From Larimichthys crocea (Eukaryota; Chordata; Actinopteri; Sciaenidae), in assembly GCF_000972845.2 (NCBI RefSeq), contig NC_040025.1:17982126-18046125 (forward strand): a stretch of DNA of 64,000 bases, given 5' to 3'. A program made the position numbers and the translations under genes. Shown here one piece after another: positions 40,351 through 51,767 of the stretch. Under the pieces are notes generated by a model, which saw only the letters and a program-made list of their open reading frames with translations, had not been told where the DNA came from and did no database searches. Position 1 is the stretch's first letter. The number at the start of each line of letters is the position of its first letter.

Positions 40351-40559
40351 AAAGGTCTCTAAGGAGGCAGCGCAGGGACAAGCTGTATCCAAAAGCATGT
40401 TCAGGTAAACCAGAAGTGACCGCACTATCAGAAGATGAATACATCAAGCTAAGTTCAGTGAGGGACAGGAAAGCAGTTTCATATACAGGATTTTCTAAAT
40501 GTTTCTAAACGTCTTCTCGGGAGAGGAAAGAAAGCCAAACACTCAGGATGACTGATGAA

Positions 40560-41015
40560 AAAAGTCTGATTGATTGATGAATCTTAAATTTGAGATTAAT
40601 AGCTGTAACAGAAGAGACGGCCAGGAGGAAGAATGATGCCACAGTGTATCAAACCCACAGTGAAACATGAATATTAAGTCTGGGGATGTTTTGCCTCCTC
40701 TGGATTTGGACACCTGCACTGAATTGATTACATCCTGTCCAAGTAGAAGAACTCCAGTGTTCATAGACACACTGCAGCTTGTGGTTTGCATCTTTGTGGA
40801 GAAGGATTCATACAGCAGCAGGATAATGACCCCGAACACACCTCAGAGCTTTGCAAGAAATACTTGAAGACCAAGTCCTGACTGTCCGCTTCCCCCTACA
40901 GCCACCTGACCTCAAACCCATTGAACGAGTTTGATCGAGGCACTTGAAAACTGAGAAAACCAAGTGTCCCGGGACAGGAGCTCTTTGGGATAACAAGTTT
41001 TACACAAAGCTGTGA
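40560..41015 (+). pseudogene. Tc1/mariner transposase relic
   Basis: Across shifted frames one can read DES-KFEI (first catalytic Asp block, 40574-40600), NRRDGQEEE, PQCIKPTVKHE, GCFASSGFGHLH (40685-40720), QQDNDPEHTSELCKKYLKTK (second Asp at 40822-40824) and PPDLKPIERV (third block, Asp at 40908). All are in the order of a DD34D Tc1-like transposase. Several stops, frameshifts and a deletion between the last two blocks make it inactive. The ends are not resolved; similarity may start near 40350. Confidence 0.8.
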
Positions 41016-41038
41016 GGTCCACACCGGCATACTGTCAT

Positions 41039-41113
41039 TAAAGGTCCAGTTTGTAAGAGGAGGCTGCAATCTGCAACTACACTGCTAAAGGCCGCTAAAT
41101 CCTACACACAGAC
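41039..41113. mobile_element. short MITE ('TAAAGGTCCAGTGTGTA' type), internally deleted
   Basis: It starts TAAAGGTCCAGTTTGTAAGA and ends CTAAATCCTACACACAGACT, a degraded inverted copy of the same terminus. It lies directly after the Tc1 relic. Confidence 0.55.
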
Positions 41114-44100
41114 TCAGTCAAATTCCTAAACACCACTGTACTTCAGCAGCTACTAACTTAACCTCTGAGAGCTGAATTTCTGGCTCAGTGAACAGGTCAA
41201 CAATGTTCTAAAGTTTTAATCAACACACATACATAAGTAGAGGGCCAAGACAAGCAATTTACATAAAGCATAAAGAAACAAATGCATGATAACACTGAAG
41301 AAATAATAAGATGATATATTGAACCAAAGAGTTAGTCTAGGTTGGCAACAAGATGGATGGGATGAGCAGGGCAGAGCGCAAGGTAAAAACAACAACAACT
41401 ATATATCAGGCTCAGGGTGTGGATAAGAATTAAATGTCTCAGGAAAAAAAGATTTACATATTTGTTATTCAGCTGTTTTTATTAAATTTTAACACCATAA
41501 ATCGGCAGTCAAACAGTAACAACAAATCGACATCAGCTCCAGCAGCCCACAGCCATCACATCAGCACATCATGTGAAGTATAAAACATCAGAGGGAGCAG
41601 AAAAAACAACAACACACAAATCAATGATTTATCCAACTTTGAAATAAAACTTCTTATAAAACATTCTGTTTGAGCCTCGAGTAGTACAGTATGTTCCAGC
41701 TGTTCAAGTTTGAAGGGGCAATCGTAGGAGTTACAGCTTGGTTAGCGGTGAACTTTATGTCCTTTCAGACCACCCTGAACGTGGCCATCAGAGGGTTGAA
41801 AGGCCATCAATAACCCCGGTCCCTCAGTCATGGAGAGGGTCCAAACATGTGGCAGTGGGTGTCCAAGTCACGCCTGCATCTTAAACTACTCTCCACCATT
41901 CCTGAATAGTTTTTCAGGAATCAATTTGCTGCTGGTCAGACGGAACCTGTGAAGCACATCAAACTGTAATAGCCCACATCTGATGCATAATAATGAGGAA
42001 TGAACCAGACTAAATGCTAAATGCCCAGCTCCTCGTCCCATTGCAGCTACACATTACATTATAATGTGATGTGCATTTTTGTCTCGGATAAAATAGACAC
42101 TACATGCATTTGGAATTGGTCAATTACCAAACACAAAATATATAAAAGACAAGGCTATACCAAACTTTGCCTGAAATTGTTGGAATAAAACAAAACTTTG
42201 CTCTTTGTCTAACCCACAGTTGGAAGGCTAAGTCAATGAGGGAGGCAAGGAACAGAGAATGATACAAAATGCGAGCCTTGAAGGATTGTTTACAGTTTAA
42301 ATGAATCCTAAACTGGCTCTAAATCTTAAGAGACAAAAGGATAGTTCATGCCTGTTCAGTGGCAAAATGGCACAAATCTGAGAGCTCAGTGATACCAGGT
42401 TGTAGTGTTGTTCCATGATCTTTATCCACCTCCTGGACCCAAAACACCAGCTCATGCATGTCAGCTGCCCAGATGATAATACATATAATTTGGCAGAGCC
42501 ATCCTTCAATCCTCCTCCAGCCTTTCTGAAAACTCTGTCCCAAATGTAGACATTTATTTATTCCAGATGTATTCACAAGGTTTGTTTAACTTTTGAAAAT
42601 GACTTCAATTAAGAGTTAAGAAAAAGAAAGAGCTAAGCTCCGCTCCATGTCTTGCTTGGCTTCCTATTCAGCTCTGTCTTGGAGGTGTGTTTTGGCGTCG
42701 TTGATCTGTAGAAAAATAAATGATGATCCCACTATGCTCAAACCAGATGGGATGGCATGTGGTAGCCATGCTGGTTAAGGGTGCACTTGAATTTTCACAT
42801 ATTTAACAAATTTCATGTTTACATGGCTTTTTACTTTAGTGACATATTATTAATAGCAGAAATGTCTCAATATTTCACTGTCATTAACAAAACCTTCTGT
42901 ATTGTATTGTTCAGCCTGTTCTCCTCCTTATAAATATTAAACATTGGTTCAATATTTTGGACTTGGAGAGAAAAGACATTTTTCTTTTAACTTATGGCAA
43001 AATGTATTATTGAGCTGTTTTAATGGATATGATTTTTTTAAATTAAACTATTACTATTAAACTACTATTATTTATTAAACTATACCGAGTGAGGGAGTGG
43101 GGAATGAGATGCTTGTTTGTCTCCACAAGATGGCGCTGTAACCAAATGTTTGTTCTTGGTGTGTTGGCGCTTGTCAACACTTTAGTGTGGATAAGAACCA
43201 GGAAACACTCAGACTAAGGTTATAGTGTACAGCAGGTGGTGCTAGTGATTCATCGCCTTAGGAAAGTCCTTATAAACAGCATAATTAAAGGTTTCTGCTA
43301 TGAATAAGCAGAAAAATCATAAATACTTGCTCCTGTTAATTTTTGCTTTTTGTTTTGCGTGATTCATGATCTGTCGTAGTGGCATGTTAAAAAGTTCGAT
43401 TGTTATTACTGGACATAATTCAAGCTAGTTGAGTGTTTTAACTGTAACTCTGTCTGGCAGTTAGTTGAAGCCTCCCACCCACATTATGTAGCCTAAACAT
43501 GGTTTTAATTGATTCCAATCCATCGCCCCTTCTTGGTCTTAAACGAAGGGAGTGTTTAATTTAATCTTATTATATGATGGCAATGAAATTCAAAGTTAAT
43601 AATCAAACAAATATCATACGTTACATAAATATGTACCAGGCTCCCATTGGCTTTCAGAGGTAAATTTCAACATGGCCACCTCACAGGATATGGCTCTTTG
43701 CTGAGTCAGAAAATATCACCACCATGCCCAAGAGAGGATTATAGTAATTTCCACAAAGATTGCACTGTAGGAGGACAGCAGGGTGGAATATGTGTGTGTG
43801 CATGTTTATGTGTGACGGGGGATGGGGAGGGTCATCATTGACATTCATTATAATGAAGTCTTCGCCCTTTCACCTCTCCCACAGTTGCTTTAAGCATCAC
43901 AATCAAATCTGTACTGCTTCCAGTGGGAGGAAGGACCAAGCAGATCCACACCACACATGAACCAAGCAACATCAGAATCTAGATGGCTGTCATCAGGTAC
44001 TGTGTGCTAGATTTTGATATTTGTAAACCATTAAATATTAGATATAGGCCTGATTATCGAAATAAACAAGACCCTTAATAAGATGCTTCCACCATCTTTG

Positions 44101-45639
44101 GCCTCCATTTGACATTTTAGAGTGGGTGAAGGTTTTACAGGGAAGCTGGCTGGATAATCCATGTTTATTATCAGTCATCATTACTTGATTTGGTGATATG
44201 AAGCAAATGTGCAATGATCCAGGTGAAGTCTTTGATAACATGCGGATGCTGGGGAAGCTTAAAGTCAAAATTAACGCCATATCTACCTTTTGATTAATTC
44301 AATCTAAATTTTAAAGCTCACTTTTGATCACAGACATTTTGCAATTTAACCATGTTACTTATTTATTTATATGTTATTAGGAGTAATATTGCTCCTACAA
44401 GTATGTCATTTAAACTCTGTCTGTCCAAAATTGCTTCACCAGTCATGAATAAAGACCTTTATCCAAAAATGCATCGAAGCAAATTCAAGCATGTACATTA
44501 AGCTAATGTGGCTGTAAATGCTGGCTTTCATTTTCCTGTCTAAAAATAAACACTATCATGCTAATTTAACAATGAAAATTAAATTTTGAATCCCAAAACC
44601 ATGTTGCACCAGGCTGTGAGGATAATCACGCCCAACATGACCAGACGTTTTGTAAAAAAGATAATCTCACGTACCTCAGTCTGTCTCGTCAGGGTCTGTG
44701 GGACGGGAGTTAATTTTGTGTAGGCAAATCTATTAGTCATTTGATTGTCTTTGAGATAGAACATTCTGGTAAATTGTGACTTTTGCTTTCATTTTCTGGT
44801 TGAATGAAAGCAAGTTCCCATTTGTAATCTCTGATACATGTAATTTTATTAGACTGAAGTATGACAACAGGCCTCACCGTCTCTGCCCTGTCATCAGTGT
44901 CCACAGAGTGGTGTGAGCTCACTAATATAGCTAAAAGAAAAAGTGAACTATACAAACTCATGAAAAGTAATGCAGAAATTGACAAAAGTATCTCCAGCTA
45001 CTTGCTTTCCTCTCATGATAATGAATACAAAAATGCAGGCAATGTTTTTGCACTGTATTCTATACTGTATATCGTACTTGATGGGGCCCTGTGGTACCTT
45101 AAACTCCTGCTAACAGAAACGTTGCCCTCAGCCACCTAATATCTCAAGTAACCCCAGTAGAATAATGTAGAACCTGCGATAATATTGATCTTTTGTATGA
45201 TATCTATGTTATTGCTTCAGACAGCTATTTTTTTTCACCTCAGGTTACCTGATAGCTATTATTATTTTGTAGTATTCCCCCAATTAGCTGCATGGGGTTG
45301 AGGAAAGGATACGTTTCTGTGGACGTGGGTGCTGTTGTTCAAATTTTGCAAGTCTGCCCTTGTGTGAATTTTGGCTGTTTATATGTATGTGTAGCCATAT
45401 ATTGTAGTATGTGCTTGTGTGTTAACAAGTGTGTACTTGTGTTTTGTGGGTGATGTTGGCTTCCTGAGGCTGATTACCACCCTCATCCCAGCGTCTTGTT
45501 TTTGCCCGTCTCTCCGCCTGTGTGGAAGTTGTGTGGGCACCCTCTGGATTGCCTCACCGCCGAAGCATGCCGGACCCTGTTATCCAGCTATCCATCTGTG
45601 TTATTGATTTTTTTCCCTCTTTGTAGAGTTTCATCTTTC
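41114..45639. other. intergenic, no gene recognised
   Basis: AT-rich. Short minus-strand frames at 42297-42576 and 44038-44280 lack recognisable domains. They may come from decayed elements, but I cannot name them. Confidence 0.45.
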
Positions 45640-45888
45640 CTCCACTTTTCTGTAGAGCGATGGAGAGGGAGGGAGTGCGAGAGAGAAAGGAGGGGCGAGC
45701 AAGGGGGCAGAGCAGAGATCTGAGAGCTGGTAGAAGGGGGGGATGGAGGGATGGAGCATTGGAGGTGCGGAGCAGCGGTGGAGCTTCTGAGTGTAGGGGT
45801 GTAAGAGGTTGGAGAGGGGGGGGCACTCAGCCTGGACTATGGATGAGCAGAGAGAAAGGGAAAGAGGCACTCTTGAAGTGTTGGAGCT

Positions 45889-45923
<35 letters not shown>

Positions 45924-46280
45924 TTCTCTTCATTCTCATGGGAGCGCCCCCCTCATCCTCCTCCTCCTCCTCCATCTCTCCTTCCTCCTCCATCCTGCTC
46001 CGAGGCGCCTCTGGTACACACGCTCCACTCACCCCCCCTCCTCCTCCTCTTCCCTCCTCCTCTGCCTCTCGCTCCGTCCGCCTGCCTGCCGTCTCTCCTT
46101 CCCGGGGGGCTCAGGCAGTGCTGGCGGCACAGCCGTGATTTGCAGGAGATTTGTCTAAGTGAGAAGCAATTAGTGCGCCTAAGCACCGCTAATGTATGCA
46201 TGCTGGGGCCGCCGCCGCCGCCCCTCCCACTTGGTGGTGGCAGGCCAGGCCAGGGCACCGTTGGCACTCTTTCTCCCCGT
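45640..46280. promoter_or_regulatory. GC-rich, CpG-containing promoter-like island
   Basis: Purine-rich GAGAGG runs, a (TC)n tract at 45893-45919, CCTCC arrays and GCCGCCGCCGCCGCC (46207-46221). Between them is a non-repetitive core (46130-46200) with CAATTAGTGCGCC and GCTAATGTATGCATGC. A 240-codon + frame (45660-46382) is low-complexity and has no domain. It may be the promoter of an unrecognised transcript or a conserved element. Confidence 0.35.
45893..45919. repeat. (TC)13 microsatellite
   Basis: Uninterrupted TC units within the GC-rich island. Confidence 0.9.
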
Positions 46281-46879
46281 CTCCCTGTTTCATCTGTAGG
46301 CCGTCATCTCGCTCTCACTCCCCTTCAGATGACCCAGTACTCTCTGATTCTATTAGCACAATTAATCGTCCAGTGTTGCTGAAGTTTGTGTTATCATTTA
46401 CCATGTCGCTTATTTGCAAGTATTCAAATGTATGCATCTGTATATATTACTCTCTCCAGTCTAGAGGCTTCTCCAAAGGGTAGAGTGAGGTTGTGAACCT
46501 TCCAAACTTCATCACAAGGGGGATTTCTGTCCCTCATCTTCTCCTACATATGTTTCCACTGTCGATTCGATGGAGGCATCAGTAAGCTTGGAAATTTCAG
46601 TCTGTAAGTGACGATGAGTGGTAGCATAATTTGAGTGCAGTAATCCATCCACACACTGGAGTATACACCCAAATGAACACACAAACACATCATAAACACA
46701 CACATGCACAACAAAGTGGAACAGTGGTGGGTGGTAGGATTCCCTTTGAAACCTGCGGTGTAGAAAGGCTTGTTTGCGAGCGCGCATGCATGAGGGACGT
46801 TCTGCATGCTGCGACTCCCCAACTACTTGAAGCTGAACTTTGCCCTTTTCTACACGTTCACTCTCTCTTACTCAGACAA

Positions 46880-48040
46880 AAACAAGATTAAGTCTGCTCA
46901 TCTTTACGCCGCACTGACTGCCTTCCAAATGGAAGCCTACACGGACCGTGGGTGGTTTTGGAGCGAGGTGCTCGTTAATTAAAGATAGGCTAATTGCTGG
47001 CGCTTCTTAGCCTGGCTTTTGCGGCGCTGATAAGAGGATAATCCTGGAGAGAGAGGCGGAGATCGAACTGGTCCCTGGTAGACCGGGCCTCCTGCTCGAC
47101 TAGGCTGGAAGAAAATGCACTCCCACTCCTCCAACCCCCCCGTCCTGTATCTGCTTCTTTAAAGAGCAAGACTTGCAACCAGAGTGTATAGAATATTCAA
47201 GCAGGCTGCACTCCAGCAGGAGGAAGCCTACTTAAAAGGCTCAGCGACATTAGCCATCGCTTGTTAGGCTGAGGGTTTCTGAGGCTCTTTTTAAAGCTAA
47301 ATCCACTGGTTTAGCTGAACTTGGCTGAGAAAAACCAAAGATGGTGTATTGTAATCTAATGGTGACTTTTTTTGCTCCCTGTATGGAAATTCTCTTGTCA
47401 CTTTTTCTCTCTGTGGGAAACTCTTGAGAACAACAGCAGCTATATAGCTACATGCCTGAAACGTGTTGGGATTTTGTACCTTGCTCAAACACAATAATTG
47501 GGATCCTTGTTTATGGTCACATCATCAAAATCTGACTAGTTTATCAATTGGACCTTTTCCTCATTCCAGATACACACATACATACGCACAGACATGTAAA
47601 TAATCACATTTGCTATCCACCTCATATTCACATGACTGAAAGGTTGCATGACCTGACTATCATTCACGCGTCTCTAACCCATATTTTGTCATGGGGAGTT
47701 AGCCATTAGCACTTGCTGGGCTGTTTCCATATGCTGGGCCTCCACAGATCTATAATTCAGGGGTGGCAGATGTCCCCATGCATTATTCACAAGTGCCGTT
47801 CCATGCTGGGCTAGCAAGCGAGCCAGCGGCAGAACCGTCACAAGGTCCTTGCATATAGATGGTAGCTTCCATGTTGACCTACGAGTGCACCTTCCTCCGC
47901 CCTGCAAATAGACCACAGCGAGATTTCCAGAGATGGAGAGTTGCAAGTTGCTTTCTCAGATGACGGATAGCATCATGGGATTTGGAAGCCACATAGATAC
48001 CGTGACGATGGTTGCCTGTTTGGCATGTATAATTGTGACA
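46880..48040. promoter_or_regulatory. cluster of candidate conserved non-coding elements
   Basis: 46880-47330 and 47690-48040 are complex, non-repetitive and rich in homeodomain-like cores (GCTCGTTAATTAAAGATAGG, GCTAATTGCTGG). No repeat or coding domain is seen. Confidence 0.35.
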
Positions 48041-48059
48041 GTCATGAAATTATTTATTT

Positions 48060-48240
48060 AAAGGTTCAGTGTATGTTTTCATTAGTGTATAATCACCTGA
48101 AAACAAAAACCGCTATGTTTTTGTTACCTTTGAATGAACTTTGTATATCTACAGACGCCACGGGTTCTCTTCCATGAAGTCTGTCATGTTAAAGCACCAT
48201 ATTTCTACACTAGCCCAAACACTGACACACCCCACTGACA
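48060..48240 (+). mobile_element. MITE-like repeat, same terminus as 41039
   Basis: It opens TAAAGGTTCAGTGTATG. Ordered blocks follow: AATCACCTGAAAACAAAAAC, CTTTGAATGAACTTTGTATATC, GGGTTCTCTTCCATGAAGTC and CTACACTAGCCCAAACACTG. I recognise this order from a frequent teleost repeat. The far end is missing or degraded. Confidence 0.7.
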
Positions 48241-51200
48241 TGAATTTTGTTGCAAAACTCAGTGGCAACATGTCTTTTCAACTGATCCAACCAAATCTCA
48301 AAGGCTGATATCTTGAAATGAAACCAAAACATTTCTTCACACGTTTCTTTGTAATTTGGGTTTAAAACTTCTCATCTCTTTTGATTACACCCAGGATTGT
48401 GTAACGCAGCACAGACTATTCAAGATTCTTTGGAGCAGAGGAAGAGGTCAGATTTATGTGTGTGTGCATGAGTGTGAAGCGTCTACACTGTAAATCACAC
48501 CTACATACCTGGAGGAGACAGCAGCATTGTGTGGCGATACCCTCAAAGAGTGGGAGATAAAACACACGCATACACAGGCACCTAAGATCACAAGCCGCCG
48601 CCAGCGCCAAGCCTGGCCGGCGCTGAACTGGCAACCTGATACCTCCTCCGGAGCCCTGCGGAGGGGGAGAGTGGGTGTGGGAGAAAGGCTTCCATAAAGT
48701 CTGTCCCGCCGGTCGGCCGTAACCTGAGCTCCCAGCAGACAGCCGCGGTGCCTTGCAGTCAGGCGTGGAGGAGTGTGTGTGTCTTTTTAGTGTGAGTGAG
48801 AGGGGACGGGTGACATGCTGCCACACGCTTGTTACCACGCATGGGATCATGGGTCTTTTTGTATTTGTAGATTACAAACACACACACACACTAACACTAT
48901 AACCTCCCCTTGTCTTTCTGTCTTTCTCACAACTTTACGCATACAGTACATCCCCTAAATAACTGTAAAAGTCCTCTTGGCAACATGTTAATTAATACAT
49001 TGATTCTTTTTCACACTGACCCTTTTTCTGAAACTGATACTCATGATGAGATGACGGGACCTTTGTCACTGAGCTTTTCTCTCTTTCAGGCTTTAGACTT
49101 TTTTCCAATATCTTCTCCCTCTCTGTGAGCTTCCAACGGGACCGTCATCCAAAACATCTAAGATGTCAGCGAACAGAAAACGGCCGTCAGCTGCCATATT
49201 GCTTGCTGTTGCTGCCAGGGTCCTGCCCTTTACGGATGTGAATGTGGTGTGTGTGGTTTGGTAGATGGAGAGGAGGGAGGGCGGTGGTGGTGGTGGTGGT
49301 AATGGCCGGGAGAGGCAGGGGTGGGGGTGCTTGTCTCTGGACTGGCAGAGGGACAGGAGCCCCTTGTGCGGTTGCAGTGGGTGAGGAGGTTAACTGAGCC
49401 AGAGCAGAGCCAAGACGCTGCCTGGGATATTGACAGGTTGGAACCTGAGGGCTCCTGCAGGATAGGAACACACTGCCAGAGGCTTGGTTACCACCACCGC
49501 CTGCCTGCCTCAGAGGGAAGGAGGGGTATAAGAAGGAGAGAGGGATGAAGGGAGGAGTAGGATGGAAAGAGTGGGTGAAGGCAAAATTCTGAGATTCCGT
49601 CCTCTAAAATGTCTCAGACATGACAGGAGTTGACTTGGCTATATGGTAGCAGTCAGTATCACTGTTAATGTTTTCTGATAACACATCAGAATATGACATG
49701 TATGTGCATGTAAAATATCGTAATGAACGTTTATCGCAATTCCAAAACTCTTCAGCCACCTTCAGTATCTCATTTATTGTTTTCGAACTTGGATGCAAGA
49801 GTTTTGTAAAGCCATAAGATCATATCATCACAGTAGGATACCAGTGAAAGTCAGTAAACAATAATATTGAATTATCCCTGAGCCCGAGAGCATGATCCAA
49901 ATAAAGACATGCCAAGCACAACAGCATAATTAGCAGCCTTTCGTTAAGGATTTTTTTGTAGCTGCACCATCTTTGCGGAGTTTCACTTCACCGCTGCTTT
50001 CACTCAGCGATGAGCTGAGTGTATGGTCTGTGTGGTTCAGGGTCATTTGCCATGGAAACGGTGGAACAGGTCAGAAGGTGATTGGCTTAGCTGAGGAAGG
50101 TGCTGGCGGCTGTTTGTTGATTCTCTGATAGGGGTGACCTACCTCTGACCTCCACACAAATCAATACTGCCTCCTTAAACTTTCATTTGTCCTCGTTTGC
50201 TCATGCTCACCCTGGACTGGGAGCAATTAAAGTATGGCTTTTTCGAGCCTAAAAAATTATGTTCTTAGCCTAAATTGAATTTGGATAGAGAGGTATGCAT
50301 TATTATTTCCTTCTAGTTGAGAGAAGTGCAAAATAATACACTATACATTTCTGTTAAAAACTCTAAGAAGAGATTGAATTGTACAGTTTTGCTGCCTGTC
50401 AGTATTTCAGGTCTACAGCATATCACAAGTAAATTTAGACGTGAACTAGAATGGCCTTTGTATTGATGTAGGTGAATACATCGTTGGTAAATTTCCAGTC
50501 ACGCTATGATTTCAGAGAATACTCTTTGTACTGTGTTTATAGAGAATCTGCATGGTGTAGGGAGTCCCTCCAACGCAGGAAAGCCTTTGAGAAGCTCCTT
50601 CCTGTATGTTCACCTCCTCTTCATTGCACTTTTGTTTCTATCTCTCCTCTCACCCCCTCATTCTCACTTTCACTACCCGTAATCTCCGTGCGTGGCCTGC
50701 GAGTTTACTTTGCACCTCTGTTAAGCAGCAGGGTTGTGTGGGCTCATGTATTTTTTTTTCTTCCTCATATCTATTTCTCCATTCTGGGGTCACCCTTTTT
50801 CCACTCCCCCATACAGGGAATCACCTCACTGAAAGGCACTGTGGTTGATTTAGTGGGTAGTTGCACTGAAATGTTACAGTCGACCGCAGTATGAGTGACA
50901 TGACATGCTGTGCTGTTAGTTCCCAAAACTGACAGGTCAAAATACAGTGTGTGTCTCAGAGCATCCTTATTACTGTGCATCAGACTCAAGCTTCAGTACT
51001 TTATGGCCATATCAATGTAGATGACAGGAATTTGCCTCAATGCAGCTGAGGTACAAAAATGTAAACAGCAGCAGACATTTGCTGCATAATGCCATTCACA
51101 GCTACTGTCACAGATTCACAGTGGATTGTATAATGTCTTATGATCCTATGTATATTATAATAAGTGTCAGCCTGTTTTTTTATTACACCACCATGACGTT

Positions 51201-51286
51201 TTGACAAACGAGTACTACTACAAGTGCTAATTCTTTATATTTTTTGCTCTATGTTAGGTAATAGTATTCTGGATATGGTTGGACCA
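48241..51286. other. intergenic; GC-rich islands at 48560-48780 and 49130-49560
   Basis: The islands are dense and non-repetitive (CGCCGCCAGCGCCAAGCC; GGTGGTGGTGGTGGTGGT at 49283-49301). A minus-strand frame of 144 codons (48416-48850) spans the first island but has no recognisable domain. The rest is AT-rich. Confidence 0.45.
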
Positions 51287-51767
51287 AAGTAGCAACCTCT
51301 GTGACTGTAAAGGGAAACCTGCCAAAATATGCAGTTCCTCAAACGGCCACTTGAGGCTGGCTACAGAATGAGTCAATCTCCATAAGGCCCCATGTAAAAT
51401 GTCCAACTTCACAGCAGAAATAAATGTTTACAGTCTGGTACAAAAAACAGTTTTGGTCTTTATAGCTAATTTTCCCGTTCATGACAACTATACTGAGGGT
51501 CATTTAAAAAAATAAATACATTCTTAACTATACTAAGGCTTAAAATTATGCATAATTAACAGTGTGGCCACATCGATTGACAGTTGGGTGCTGTTACGGA
51601 TGGCTTGTTTGAGCACCCAGGCGTCATTCTGCTCACGTCTTTGCTGATCTTTAGATTAGTCACGGAGGAAAAAAAGCAGGACATGGCCAGCGCCACCACG
51701 TTCTGAGCTTCAAAACAGCTGTGGGTGATCTCATACAATACACTGTCCATTCTTTATAGTGTCAGTG
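51287..51767 (+). repeat. dispersed repeat family A, copy 3
   Basis: It opens AAGTAGCAACCTCTGTGACTG and continues through the same ordered blocks as the other copies to CATTCTTTATAGTGTCAGTG. It is one of the longest copies (about 480 bases). Confidence 0.85.

Noticed and set aside
45660..46382. 240-codon + frame in the GC-rich island
   Set aside because: Made of Arg/Glu/Gly, then Ser/Leu and Pro runs from GAGAGG, TC and CCTCC repeats. No domain and no matching splice structure.
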